Part shown: piece by piece, positions 25,229-35,019 of the stretch
Position numbering within the stretch: the first letter of the stretch is position 1
How the letters are laid out: every line of letters starts with the position of its first letter
NCBI RefSeq assembly: GCF_013282215.1
Contig: NZ_CP048103.1
Span: forward strand, 2,728,001-2,792,000
DNA: 64,000 nucleotides
Direction of reading: 5' to 3'
Origin: Kroppenstedtia eburnea
GTDB taxonomy: Bacteria > Bacillota > Bacilli > Thermoactinomycetales > DSM-45169
The notes under the pieces: generated by a model
What the model was told of the DNA's origin: nothing
What the model saw: the letters and a program-made list of their open reading frames with translations, nothing else
Database searches by the model: none
Made by a program: the position numbers and the translations under genes

Positions 25229-26500
25229 ATGGGTATGGTCTTCAAACAGCGTTCGCCGATATTCAACCTTTATGTGCTGGCTGCAGGTAAAGGGATCTCC
25301 GATATCGGCAATTTCTTAAATATGGTGGCTTTTAATCTGTATGTCTTGTTTTTGACAGACAGCGCCTTGATTATGGGTCTCTTTATGGCCATACGATTGT
25401 TTGGTGGTTTTTTCTGCGGTTTTTTCTCCGGTATGTTGGCCGATCGAATGGATCGAAAGACCTTGATGATTTCTTCCGATCTGATTCGGTGTCTCGCTTT
25501 GCTCCTGTTGGTGTTGGCCCCGGACACTTGGCAGTTGCCTCTTCTGTTGATCACGTCTTTTTTGTTGGGTGCTTTCGGACAAGTTTTTAATGTTTCTTTA
25601 CAATCCAGCATCCCCGTGATCTTCGGCCAAGAGCATCGGGTAAAAGCGAATGCGGTCCTGAATGCCCTGCAATCCATCGGAATGGTCATCGGAACGCTGA
25701 CAGCCAGTCTCATCATTGCTTTTTGGGGGTACAAAACCGTTTTTCTGATCGATGCCCTCACTTTTTTGATTTCCGGCCTGGTCCTGGCCATCCTTCCGAT
25801 TCAAACGAAAGCGGAGACGAAATCTCCTCAGGAAGCGACCGACAAGGATACAGGATTTTTCATGGAAATAAAACTTCTTTCCCGATACCTGGGGGCTTTA
25901 CCCATTCTGTGGAGTTTGATGATGATTCGTCTCATCGATACCTTTGGTTCCGCTTCACATAATGTGGGGATCCCCGTTTTCTCCGCCCAGCTGTCACCCG
26001 AAAACCCCTCCTTCTATGTCGGGCTCATTTGGGCAACCTGGGCCGTCGGTAATCTGATCGGATCCCGCGGAACCATCAAATGGTTTAAAACTGACAAAAC
26101 TGTGATCAGTGAAATCGCCTTTATCTGTTCGACCTTCTTGATGTCTGCTTTTTTTATTCTTCTTTTCTGGGGTGAACACTGGCTGACCATTTTACCCTTC
26201 GCTTTGCTGGCGGGAGTTGCGGACGGTATATCCGCCATCTGTTTTAATTCACGCCTGCAACATGAACCGGATCACATCCGTGGACGGGTATTCGGTATTG
26301 CTTCTTCCTTTCAGACCGTCGGCTTCGGTGTGGGAATGATCATTTGTTCCCCGTTGTTGGAAATGATCTCCCCCTTCAAAGTTGCGGCCATCATGCATGG
26401 GATTCCGATATTCTTATGTGGATGGTTTATCCTGCGCCATATGAACCGATGGAAATACACACTTCGGTCCGCTGATCAAAAACAGGTGGAACACGGATAA
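25229..26500 (+). CDS. MFS exporter
   Basis: A 423-residue major facilitator with about twelve helices, of the MdtH/EntS-like drug or siderophore efflux type. The cytoplasmic loop motif GMLADRMDRKTLMI (residues 69-82) is motif A. The gene follows the ATP-grasp ligase by 107 bases on the same strand, and no terminator is evident in the gap. Export of, or self-protection against, the cluster product is the natural reading. The ribosome site AAGGAG is 13 bases from ATG 25229, longer than usual. Confidence 0.85.
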   Translation: MGMVFKQRSPIFNLYVLAAGKGISDIGNFLNMVAFNLYVLFLTDSALIMGLFMAIRLFGGFFCGFFSGMLADRMDRKTLMISSDLIRCLALLLLVLAPDTWQLPLLLITSFLLGAFGQVFNVSLQSSIPVIFGQEHRVKANAVLNALQSIGMVIGTLTASLIIAFWGYKTVFLIDALTFLISGLVLAILPIQTKAETKSPQEATDKDTGFFMEIKLLSRYLGALPILWSLMMIRLIDTFGSASHNVGIPVFSAQLSPENPSFYVGLIWATWAVGNLIGSRGTIKWFKTDKTVISEIAFICSTFLMSAFFILLFWGEHWLTILPFALLAGVADGISAICFNSRLQHEPDHIRGRVFGIASSFQTVGFGVGMIICSPLLEMISPFKVAAIMHGIPIFLCGWFILRHMNRWKYTLRSADQKQVEHG

Positions 26501-26897
26501 TTCCTGATGGATCACTTTGAAGGGCCGATGTATCCACAGAAAAACTTCCTTCTTATCTCAAGATCCACACCGGTCCCGTCCTTTTTCACTTCAGCTCCAT
26601 GCCCCAACAATAAAGCGCGGGGCACAGGGAGTTAACCACTGCACAAAGGAGTCTCGATATTACATATCTGCGGGTATCCGCAACTATTGCCCCTTCAGGC
26701 AACTTTGATCTTGTTTTTCAGCATGGCGGGGGCAGGACGGTGAGGCGGCTCCGATCTCTTGCAAAGAGCGCAAAGGCTCTTCGCCTCCTCACCGTCCTCG
26801 CCTTCTGTGATTTTCCACACAATCTTCTCTGAAGGGGCACTATTTAAGTTAAATTCCGGCAAAAGGGGACTGAGTCATCTGAAAGGGGTGTGAACAG
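26501..26897 (+). other. Intergenic region with a compound hairpin
   Basis: About 400 bases without a convincing gene. The only strong structure is at 26731-26801: AGGACGGTGAGGCG pairs with CGCCTCCTCACCGTCCT, enclosing a second hairpin AAGAGC-GCAAAG-GCTCTT (26764-26781). It is probably the terminator of the exporter operon, although no T-tract follows, or a structured RNA element. Confidence 0.5.
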
Positions 26898-27218
26898 ATG
26901 GGTCCGGAGTACCCGGAGAAAAAAGGATCCCTGTCCTGCCTGCAATCAGACCTGTTGCGACAACTCATCCGTCGCAAAAAACGGATTCTCATCCCGATGC
27001 TCCTCTTTTTCGCGATATTTTCCTTTTGTCTGCCCTTGTCCGTCAGTCTGTATCCTCACCAGATGAGCCGTCCCGCTCCCTGGCTCCGGGTTCCCTGGGG
27101 ATGGCTTTACGCCTTTGCACAGATTTTTTTGACCTGGTTGTGGGGATGGCTGTATTGGAGCGCTGCCAAAACCTTTGATCGCTTGGCGGAAGAGATCCGA
27201 CAGAGAGGGGAAACATGA
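26898..27218 (+). CDS. DUF485-type membrane subunit, copy 1
   Basis: A 106-residue protein with two membrane helices (PMLLFFAIFSFCLPLSVSL and WLYAFAQIFLTWLWGWLYWSA) and a basic N-terminus. This matches the small DUF485 partner that precedes ActP-type symporters. Its sequence is divergent (Trp-rich second helix). It overlaps the symporter start by 4 bases. Function is inferred from the family pairing. Confidence 0.7.
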   Translation: MGPEYPEKKGSLSCLQSDLLRQLIRRKKRILIPMLLFFAIFSFCLPLSVSLYPHQMSRPAPWLRVPWGWLYAFAQIFLTWLWGWLYWSAAKTFDRLAEEIRQRGET

Positions 27219-28767
27219 ACCGAACCTATTTTCTGTTATTTCTGTTTATTGTGGGAAGCACGTTGATTATCACCCACTGGGCCGCCCAGCGAAAACAGAC
27301 GACCCGCCAGTTTTTTATTGCGGACAGCAGTTTGAGTGGTTTCCAGAACGGGATGGCCATCGCCGGTGACTATATCAGCGCCGCCTCCTTTCTGGGCATC
27401 ACCGGTGCGATCGCACTTGGAGGTTATGACGGTTTTTTATATTCCATCGGCTTTCTCGTCTCCTATCTGCTCGTGCTGCTGGTGATCGCGGAGCCGGTGC
27501 GCCATCTGGGAAAGTACTCCCTGGCAGACGTGATCTGTGCCCGTTTCCCGGGTAATCGCATTCGGCTGGCGGTGGCCGCCGTCACTTTTACCATCTCCAT
27601 TTTTTACATGATTCCACAACTGGTGGCCACCGGGCTGTTGGTCCGTCTGCTGCTGGGAATCGACTACTCGGTCTCCGTACTGGTGATCGGCAGTCTGATG
27701 ACCGTCTATGTGGTCTTCGGGGGAATGGTCGCCACATCGTGGGTCCAGATTATCAAGACTGTTCTCCTGATGTCGGGAATCTTTTTGCTTTCATTGATGC
27801 TGCTGTCCCGTTTCGATTGGCAGTTGCCTCTGTTATTGCAACACGTGAAGGCGGGAACCCCCCTTGGAGACCGTTTTTTTAGCCCGGGACATCTCTTCTC
27901 CACTCCCCTGGAAGCCCTTTCCCTCCATCTGACGTTGTTTCTCGGAACGGCGGGCCTTCCTCATATCTTGATTCGCTTCTTCACGGTGAAAGATGCCGTG
28001 GCGGTTCGGCGTTCGGTGATTACGGCCAGTTGGATCATCGGCCTCTTTTATGTGATGACCCTGGCCCTCGGATTGGGAACTGTGGCCCTGGTGGGGTGGC
28101 AGCGATTAGTGGAGACCGATCCGACGGGGAATCTGGCGGCGCCCTTGTTGGCCAGGGAGTTGGGTGGAGATTTCCTGATGGCTTTTATCGCAGCCATCGC
28201 CTTTGCCACAATCGTGGCAGTGGTCACCGGACTCGTTATTTCCGCAACCACTTCCCTCTCCCACGATATTTATAATCAGATCTTCAGGAACAGCACCGCC
28301 ACAGAAAAGAGCAATTGCGGATCGCAAAGTGGACGGCGGGGGGGATCGGCTTGATTTCCATCCTGTTTTCACTGGGATTGGAAAACATCAATGTGGCCTT
28401 TCTCGTCTCTCTTACCTTCGTGATTGCCGCCAGTGCCAATCTGCCGGTGATCCTGTTCACTCTGTATTGGAGGCGCTTCAATGAAACCGGCGTGATGGTC
28501 GGACTGACGAGCGGATTTCTGGCCTCCCTGGTTGCAGTGATCACCGGCCCCCATATTATGAACCCCGGGCATGGCTGGATCACCACGGAACCCCTTTTCC
28601 CCCTGTTAAACCCCGGCGTGGTCGCAATCCCCGTCGGTTTTGCCGGCGCTTTTTTGGGGACGGTTCTGTCCCGCCGGCCGGTGGATGAGGAAGGCTTTTC
28701 CCGTGTGCTGGTACAGGCCCAGACCGGGATGGATCCGGGGAATCCAGTCGGGAGGAGACCGTCGTGA
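27215..28767 (+). pseudogene. Sodium/solute symporter (ActP-like) with a -1 frameshift
   Basis: Acetate-type SSS symporter, about 517 residues if read through. The first frame (27215-28354) gives MNRTYFLLFLFIVGSTLII and continues to SHDIYNQIFRNSTATEK. The rest of the protein continues in the -1 frame from 28309 (EQLRIAKWTAGGIGLIS ... ANLPVILFTLYWRRF). The break is in an AAAA run at 28305-28308; one extra A would restore the frame. The intact paralogue at 31839 aligns across the joint. The downstream frame still overlaps the kinase start. A recent inactivation, sequencing error or ribosomal slippage are all possible. Confidence 0.8.
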
Positions 28768-30524
28768 AGGTTTTGACGATGACCTTGTTTGAACGGCTGG
28801 GTCTGTTATTGGTTCTGGCCTTCCTGTTGACACGCATCCCGGGATTCCGTTCACTGTTGGACCGGGAGCTGGATGTGAAGACCACCGGGATGCACGCGCT
28901 GATCTTCGGTCTGTTCGGAATCGCGGGGGCGCAAGCCGGGGTCGTCATGGAAGGGGAGACCTTCTTCTCTTCTTTTTGGGTGTTTCAGGTGGAAGAGCAC
29001 CAGATGCTGGTCGGCACCAGCCTCGTCGCCATCGTGATCGCCGGCCTGCTGGGGGGCCCCGTTGTCGGCTGGGGCGCCGGGTGCATCGTCAGCCTCTACA
29101 TGTTTCAGTTGGGAGGGATGGGAGCTTTGGCGAACAGTTTGGTCCATCCCCTGACCGGCTTTTTGGCCGGATGGACGGCCCGCTTTTTTTCACAGGAACG
29201 GGTGATTGCCCCGACGAAAGCCCTGTTTATCGGAATCTTTCCACCGATTTTGCAGGGAGCCTTGTTGCTGGTGTTCAGTTCCCAACCGGAGAAGATGATT
29301 CCCTTCGTCGATCGGATCGGTCTGCCCCTGGTCCTCTCCAACAGTGTGGCGATCGCCATCTTTACCGCGATGATCCGGGTGGCCCTGCACGAACAGGAAC
29401 AAGAAGCCGCTTCTGCGACCCGGCGGGCGCTGACGATTGCCGAAGAAGCCCTTCCCTACTTGAAGAAAGAGTCCCCGATGGAGATGGCCGCCGACATAGC
29501 CGAGTTGTTGTTCAAGGAACTCCAAGTGGCTGCCGTTTCCGTGACCGACCGGATGGAAGTGCTGGCCCATCGGGGATTGGGAGATGACCATCATCATCGG
29601 GGGGACCCCCTCACCTCCCCTCTGTTGCAGCGAGCCATCCAAAAGGGAGAGGTGACGATCGCCTCCATGCGGGAAGAGATCCGGTGTCCACACCCCTGCT
29701 GTCCCCTGGAAGCAGCAATCATCGTTCCGATCGTGCAATCCGGTGAAATTTCCGGACTGATCCAACTCTATTTCAGGAAATCCCAACAGCTGCGGGCAGT
29801 GGAAGTGGCCTTGGCACATGGATTGGGCAAGCTGATCTCCAATCAGTTGAACGCGGTCTCCGCGGAAAAATTGCGGCTCTTGATCCGGGATGCAGAGCTT
29901 CGCAATCTTCAAGCCCAGATCAATCCCCATTTTCTGTTTAACACCCTCCACCTGATCTCCACCTTGATCCGGGTCAATCCGGATCTGGCGCGGAAAATCA
30001 CTGTTCACTTGGGAAATTACATGCGTTACAATCTCCGCCTGGCAAGCGCCTCACTGGTTCCCCTCGAGCAGGAATGGGAGCATCTCGACGCTTATCTGGA
30101 GATTTTGCGGATACGTTTTGCCGACCGGTTGAACCTGGTCTGCCATATGGAAGACGGGGTGGGTCAGGCGATGTTGCCTCCTTCCACCATTCAACCCCTG
30201 GTGGAAAACAGTATTCAACATGGACTTAAGGATGCGACATCCGGAGGCAAGGTGGAAATCGAGACCAGAAAAGGGAAAGAAGGAATCCGGATCATCGTAC
30301 GGGATAATGGGTGCGGATTTGCCGCCGACATTCTGGAACAAGTGGGGAAAACCCCCGTCCCCAGTGAAAAGGGGAGCGGGATCGGTCTGTATAATGTGAA
30401 TCAACGGTTGATCGGCCTCTTGGGGGCGGAATCACAGCTTCAAGTGTGCAACCGGCGATCCGGCGGCAGTGAAATCTCATTCCGGATTCCGGATCGGGAA
30501 GCAGCGGAGGAGGGAGTCGGATGA
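28764..30524 (+). CDS. LytS-family sensor histidine kinase
   Basis: A 586-residue membrane kinase. Residues 1-205 form a 5TMR-LYT domain with several helices and conserved NSLVHPLTGFLAG. A GAF-like region (230-370, with a CPHPCC cysteine cluster) follows, then the His_kinase domain with phospho-acceptor in QAQINPHFLFNTLHLIS (His near 388), and a HATPase with DNGCGF and GSGIGLYNVNQRL. Relatives (LytS, BtsS, YpdA) sense pyruvate or similar small molecules. The GTG start overlaps the symporter frame by 4 bases and its end overlaps the response regulator by 4. Confidence 0.92.
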   Translation: MKVLTMTLFERLGLLLVLAFLLTRIPGFRSLLDRELDVKTTGMHALIFGLFGIAGAQAGVVMEGETFFSSFWVFQVEEHQMLVGTSLVAIVIAGLLGGPVVGWGAGCIVSLYMFQLGGMGALANSLVHPLTGFLAGWTARFFSQERVIAPTKALFIGIFPPILQGALLLVFSSQPEKMIPFVDRIGLPLVLSNSVAIAIFTAMIRVALHEQEQEAASATRRALTIAEEALPYLKKESPMEMAADIAELLFKELQVAAVSVTDRMEVLAHRGLGDDHHHRGDPLTSPLLQRAIQKGEVTIASMREEIRCPHPCCPLEAAIIVPIVQSGEISGLIQLYFRKSQQLRAVEVALAHGLGKLISNQLNAVSAEKLRLLIRDAELRNLQAQINPHFLFNTLHLISTLIRVNPDLARKITVHLGNYMRYNLRLASASLVPLEQEWEHLDAYLEILRIRFADRLNLVCHMEDGVGQAMLPPSTIQPLVENSIQHGLKDATSGGKVEIETRKGKEGIRIIVRDNGCGFAADILEQVGKTPVPSEKGSGIGLYNVNQRLIGLLGAESQLQVCNRRSGGSEISFRIPDREAAEEGVG

Positions 30525-31291
30525 ACATACGGGCCTTGATTGCGGAAGATGAATGGCCGGCTCGGGCGGAATTAGCCTGGCTCCTGCAACGGGAGAAAGA
30601 TGTCACCCTCTGTCCGGCCGCCGAAACGGGGGATCAATTGTTGGCCTTATATGATCAACATCGACCCGATGTGATCTTTCTCGATATCCAAATGCCGGGC
30701 CTCTCCGGCATGGAGGCCGCCCGACGGTTGTTGAATGAAGACCGGGGGGATGGCAACCCCCCGTTACTGGTCTTCACCACCGCCTATGAGGATCATGCAG
30801 TGGAAGCCTTCGCCCTGGAGGCGGTGGATTATCTGTTAAAACCCTATGATGAGAAACGCTTTAAACAAGCGCTGGGCAGAATCCGGAAACGGCTGGCCGA
30901 CCGGTCCCCAACCACAGCCGAAACTCTTCGTACCCCGGCATCCCCCTTTTCCCTTCACAGGGATCGTCTGTTGGTGGATCACGGGGAAAAGATGGTCGTT
31001 CTTTCGCCCACTTCCATCAGTTATGCAGTTCGGGTGGAACGGCTGCTGGAGATTCACACGGAAAAAGAGATCCTGCAAAGCAAAATGACTTTGCAGGAAT
31101 TGGAGGACAAACTGCGGGAGTTCCCCTTTTTCCGCACCCACAGAAGTTATTTGGTCAACCTCGAGCACATCCGGGAGATCACCCCCTGGTTTAACGGTGC
31201 CTACAACCTGGTGTTGAAAGACGAAAATCAAAGCCGGGTCCCGGTCAGCCGCTCATCGGCCAAACGACTGTTTCAGCTGTTGGGACGTTGA
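30521..31291 (+). CDS. LytTR-type response regulator
   Basis: A 256-residue regulator. The receiver domain has phospho-Asp55 in VIFLDIQMPGLSG and the Lys in VDYLLKPYDEKRF. The C-terminal LytTR DNA-binding domain (about 155-255) includes FFRTHRSYLVNLEHIREI and SRVPVSRSSAKRLFQLLG. It is coupled to the LytS-type kinase by an ATGA overlap. Target promoters probably include the DUF485-symporter pair starting at 31528, by analogy with LytS/T-type systems that induce uptake carriers; a binding site could not be fixed by eye. Confidence 0.93.
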   Translation: MNIRALIAEDEWPARAELAWLLQREKDVTLCPAAETGDQLLALYDQHRPDVIFLDIQMPGLSGMEAARRLLNEDRGDGNPPLLVFTTAYEDHAVEAFALEAVDYLLKPYDEKRFKQALGRIRKRLADRSPTTAETLRTPASPFSLHRDRLLVDHGEKMVVLSPTSISYAVRVERLLEIHTEKEILQSKMTLQELEDKLREFPFFRTHRSYLVNLEHIREITPWFNGAYNLVLKDENQSRVPVSRSSAKRLFQLLGR

Positions 31292-31527
31292 TAAGATATA
31301 GACGGAGGGCGGCGGGATGTCGTCCTTTGGTTTCCACCAGGCCCCACCTGAACTCATCCCTGTTCTTTTTATCAAGTCGTTCACCTCTGTTTTTCGACAT
31401 TTCAGACATGCAAACGTGCAGTTGGCGCCCATTTTTCAGAAGAGTGTATCCGATTTATCTATACTGTTGGTTGGAACCGCTTACATCCCGAAGGGTATAA
31501 GTATACGAAAAATCTGGAGGTGGGTGG

Positions 31528-31836
31528 ATGGAAAAGTACGCAGAGATCGCCCGTTCACAGGAATTCAAGAAGTTTAAACGGGCAAAGTTGGTTTTTATCT
31601 GGCCGATTGTCATCCTGTTTCTTCTCTATTACCTGACGTTGCCCCTGTTGGCCGGTTATGCCCGTCCTTTGATGAGTTCATTTATCACAGGTCACATCAC
31701 CTTCGGTTATCTGTACGGGGTCCTCTGCTATTTGGTTGCTTGGATTTTGGCCTATCTGTATGTGAGAAAAGCCCGGAAATTTGATGAGCAGGCCCGGGCC
31801 ATCATCGACCCCTACACCCGGAAGAAGGGGGCCTGA
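31528..31836 (+). CDS. DUF485 membrane subunit, copy 2
   Basis: A 102-residue protein of the YwcB/YjcH type. [20 protein letters not shown] is the typical DUF485 N-terminus, followed by two membrane helices ([22 protein letters not shown] and [21 protein letters not shown]). It lies 2 bases before the ActP-like gene and 236 bases after the response regulator. The gap contains AT-rich promoter-like sequence (TTGGAA at 31471, TATAAG at 31496). Confidence 0.85.
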   Translation: MEKYAEIARSQEFKKFKRAKLVFIWPIVILFLLYYLTLPLLAGYARPLMSSFITGHITFGYLYGVLCYLVAWILAYLYVRKARKFDEQARAIIDPYTRKKGA

Positions 31837-31838
31837 TC

Positions 31839-33371
31839 ATGGATGTACATCTGTTTGGCATTTTTCTGTTTGTGGCGATTGTCGGACTGACCATGTATAT
31901 CACCTACCGGGCCTCCAAACGGAACAAGAACACCACAGATTTTTATGCGGCGGGACGGTCCCTGACCGGTTGGCAAAATGGATTGGCCATCGCGGGAGAT
32001 TACTTGAGTGCGGCCTCCTTTTTGGGGATTGCGGGGTTGGTCGCCCTCAATGGCTACGACGGTTTCATGTATGCCGTCGGTTGGTTGATGGGCTATATCG
32101 TGGTACTCTACGTCGTGGCTGAACCCTTGCGCAACTCGGGAAAATACACCATGGCTGATGTACTGGCATATCGGTTGAAACCGATTCCGGTACGGACGAC
32201 AGCGGCGATTGTCACCATCGTGATCTCCCTTTTTTACATGGTGGCCCAGATGGTGGGGGCCGGGGTGATCATACAACTTTTGGTGGGTATTCCCTATGAA
32301 GTGTCGGTTCTGATCATCGGGGTCCTGATGATCATCTATGTTCTCTTCGGCGGGATGTTGGCCACCAGCTGGGTGCAGATCATCAAAGCGGTGCTGTTGA
32401 TGTTCGCCACCATCACGGTGATTCTGTTTTTGGCCTTCCTCTACGGTTTCAACCCGTCGCAATTGTTCGGTGCCGTGGCCGAAACCAATGGTGTGAAGTT
32501 TCTGCAACCGGGATTGTTGTACAACAATCCGATCGACCTGGTCTCCCTCGGAATCGCCCTCGTACTCGGGACGGCCGGCCTGCCGCACATCCTGATTCGC
32601 TTCTACACAGTGCCGTCGGCCCAGGAGGCACGAAAATCCGTCATTTGGGCGATGGTGCTGATCGGTGCCTTTTATGTCATGATCACCTTTGTCGGTTTTG
32701 GGGCGGCTATTCACGTGGGTCCTGAAGTGATCCGGGCCGCTGACCCCGGAGGGAACATGGCTGCTCCATTGCTGGCACAATATCTGGGTGGCGGAGCCGG
32801 AACCCTCGGCGGTGAGTTTTTCATGGCCACGATCGCCGCTGTCTCCTTTGCCACGATCGTGGCCGTCGTGGCCGGATTGGTGATCACCGCCTCCGGAGCC
32901 TTTGCCCATGACATTTACACCAATGTCATCAAACGGGGCAAGGCTGACGAGAAAAAGCAATTTCGCGTCGCCCGCAATACTGCACTGGTGGTGGGTGCCG
33001 CTTCCATCCTGATCGGGGTGCTGGCAAAAGGGCAAAATGTGGCTTACTTGGTGGCTCTCGCCTTCGCCGTGGCCGCCAGTGCCAACTTGCCGGTGATCAT
33101 CTTCTCCATTTATTGGCGACGCTTCAACACCACCGGGGCCGTGGCAGGAATGCTGGTCGGCTTGATCAGCGCGGTCACTCTTGTGATGCTGGGCCCCAGC
33201 GTCATGCAGGAGAACGCCATTTTTCCCCTGGCAAACCCCGGGATCATCAGTGTCCCCCTCGGCTTTGTCACATCCGTCCTCTTTACATTGTGGAGTAAAC
33301 CCGATCCTCTCGATGACAAGTATGACGAACTTTCCGTCAAGGCCAACACCGGACTGGGAACGGAGACGTGA
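31839..33371 (+). CDS. Cation/acetate-type symporter (ActP-like)
   Basis: Intact 510-residue sodium/solute symporter with about thirteen helices. Conserved segments are [67 protein letters not shown] and [17 protein letters not shown]. ActP proteins take up acetate and related monocarboxylates with sodium or protons. Neighbouring LytS/T suggests pyruvate or acetate as ligand (inference). It is closely related along its whole length to the frameshifted copy at 27215, so the locus is a duplicated module around one sensor. Confidence 0.9.
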   Translation: MDVHLFGIFLFVAIVGLTMYITYRASKRNKNTTDFYAAGRSLTGWQNGLAIAGDYLSAASFLGIAGLVALNGYDGFMYAVGWLMGYIVVLYVVAEPLRNSGKYTMADVLAYRLKPIPVRTTAAIVTIVISLFYMVAQMVGAGVIIQLLVGIPYEVSVLIIGVLMIIYVLFGGMLATSWVQIIKAVLLMFATITVILFLAFLYGFNPSQLFGAVAETNGVKFLQPGLLYNNPIDLVSLGIALVLGTAGLPHILIRFYTVPSAQEARKSVIWAMVLIGAFYVMITFVGFGAAIHVGPEVIRAADPGGNMAAPLLAQYLGGGAGTLGGEFFMATIAAVSFATIVAVVAGLVITASGAFAHDIYTNVIKRGKADEKKQFRVARNTALVVGAASILIGVLAKGQNVAYLVALAFAVAASANLPVIIFSIYWRRFNTTGAVAGMLVGLISAVTLVMLGPSVMQENAIFPLANPGIISVPLGFVTSVLFTLWSKPDPLDDKYDELSVKANTGLGTET

Positions 33372-33416
33372 GAGAGACGGTTTCATCATGAATACTGAGT
33401 GATTCCATGATTGAAA

Positions 33417-33455
33417 TAAAGCAATCCCCCGGCCATTTTGGAGGGGATTGCTTTT
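33417..33455 (+). terminator. Terminator of the symporter operon
   Basis: AAAGCAATCCCC pairs with GGGGATTGCTTT and runs on into a T-tract, 45 bases after the symporter stop. Confidence 0.9.
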
Positions 33456-33467
33456 TGATGGGTCACT

Positions 33468-33710
33468 AAAAGCATTGTGATTTAGTGCGTTCTTCGATGG
33501 TTGGGATTGGGTTTCACATGTCGTTTTCGTTGTTCTGACGATCCAAAATCACTCCATGTGAAACCCAACCCTCCGTGCATAGCGAGACCGGGAACGGAGT
33601 GACCCTGGCGAGACTTGTACTGGTGAGTGCATAGCGAGACCGGGAACGGAGTGACCCTGGCGAGACTTGTGCCCTATGGGTATGAATGACTTTTTCACAA
33701 CACTTCTAAA
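33468..33710 (+). repeat. Family-1 intergenic repeat, copy D (two units)
   Basis: Left end AAAGCATTGTGA and right end TTCACAACACTTCTAAA are imperfect inverted repeats. Arms are GGGATTGGGTTTCACATG (33503-33520) and CATGTGAAACCCAACCC (33555-33571). Two tandem units start with CATAGCGAGACCGGG near 33578 and 33630. The copy begins 13 bases after the symporter terminator. Confidence 0.85.
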
Positions 33711-33743
33711 CGACGACTCTTTTTGCACAAATTGTCAGATCGA

Positions 33744-34976
33744 TTATTGCGTCGCCACCCCGTTTTTCAGGATTCTCCGGTATTCGTCATAGGAGGTGAC
33801 CACCGGAGGTGGAGTCGGAGATTGCCAAGGAAGATACTTCAGGGCGTGAGCGGTGTTGAACAAGACCACGCGCTCGCCTTTGTGGAGATCCCCCCGGTCC
33901 AGAAGCCGGAGCAGACCAGCCCAGACCGCCGCCCCCTCCGGTGAGACGGAGATCCCTTCCCCACGCAGCGTTTTGCCGGCAGTGCCGATCTCTTCCGCTG
34001 TAACCGACACCGCCGTCCCACCGGTTTCCCGGAGAATGGACAGGATCAGCTTGCCTGCCGGCGGTTGGGGAACGCGTATTCCGGTGGGGCTGGCCCAGGT
34101 GGCATCTTCACTGGGGGTGACCTCCTCGGCACCCGCTTCCATCGCATCCACAATCGGGGTGCATCCCCTTTCTTGCACGCTGATCAAACGCGGAATCTCT
34201 CCTTGGACCCATCCCAGCTCTTTCAGTTCGCACAAAGCCTTCCAGATCCCGATCAGGCCGGAGCCACCCCCCGTGGGATAAATCACCGCGTCAGGCAACT
34301 GCCAACCCAGTTGTTCAGCCAGCTCCAGCCCCATCGTCTTTTTCCCCTCCACCCTTCCGGACTCCCTGGCTGTTCCTGTGGAGACCCATCCCATCTCCTC
34401 TGCTCCGTCCTGAATGATCCGACCCGCATCATGGATCAATCCGTCCACCAGGCAGGTTCGGGCCCCGTATTGCATCGCCTCCTCCACCATCATTCCCGGA
34501 CAGTCCCGGGGAATGAAGACGAATCCTTCCATTCCCGCCCGGGCGGCGTAGGCAGCCAGGGCGGAGGCGGCATTCCCGTTGGAGTTCACCGCCACCCGGG
34601 CAGATCCCCGTTCCCGTTGCAGAGAGATGGCCGCGGAGAATCCCCGGGCTTTAAAGCTGCCCGTCGGATTCTGTTCTTCCCTCTTCACCCAGATCCCGCT
34701 CAATCCCAGTTTATTCTCCCAGCGTTCCAGCCGAACCAGGGGTGTCCCTCCCTCCCCCAAAGTGACGATGGAATCCCTGTTCTTCAGAGGGAGTAATTCA
34801 TGATAGCGCCACATGGTGGCCGGGCGTTCTCTCAACTTCTCCCGACTCAGACGGTGCTTCACTTCCTCCAGGTCGTAATGGACCAGCAAAGTGCCTCCAC
34901 AGTCACAGATTCCACCGTCATAGCGAAAGGGAACCCTTCGGGAGCATCCGGTGCAAACCATCCAACGTCTCTTCAC
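33744..34976 (-). CDS. Threonine synthase-like PLP enzyme with zinc ribbon
   Basis: A 410-residue fold-type II PLP enzyme. The N-terminus CTGCSRRVPFRYDGGICDCGG looks like a zinc ribbon, as in archaeal-type threonine synthases and related lyases. The PLP lysine is in QNPTGSFKARGF (about 115), the phosphate loop is GGGSGL, and SNGNAASALAAYA is the conserved active-site stretch. It could be ThrC proper or a paralogue acting on another beta- or gamma-substituted amino acid. GTG 34976 follows AGGAGG. No thrB or hom gene is nearby. Confidence 0.8.
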   Translation of the reverse strand: MKRRWMVCTGCSRRVPFRYDGGICDCGGTLLVHYDLEEVKHRLSREKLRERPATMWRYHELLPLKNRDSIVTLGEGGTPLVRLERWENKLGLSGIWVKREEQNPTGSFKARGFSAAISLQRERGSARVAVNSNGNAASALAAYAARAGMEGFVFIPRDCPGMMVEEAMQYGARTCLVDGLIHDAGRIIQDGAEEMGWVSTGTARESGRVEGKKTMGLELAEQLGWQLPDAVIYPTGGGSGLIGIWKALCELKELGWVQGEIPRLISVQERGCTPIVDAMEAGAEEVTPSEDATWASPTGIRVPQPPAGKLILSILRETGGTAVSVTAEEIGTAGKTLRGEGISVSPEGAAVWAGLLRLLDRGDLHKGERVVLFNTAHALKYLPWQSPTPPPVVTSYDEYRRILKNGVATQ

Positions 34977-35019
34977 CTCTACTCCTCCTCCAAACCTCTC
35001 CTCGCCGGCCGACTTTTTG

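Noticed and set aside
28315-28767. 150-codon ORF as a separate gene
   Set aside because: It is the C-terminal half of the symporter after a single-base frameshift; its TTG start is an ordinary Leu codon within a conserved stretch.
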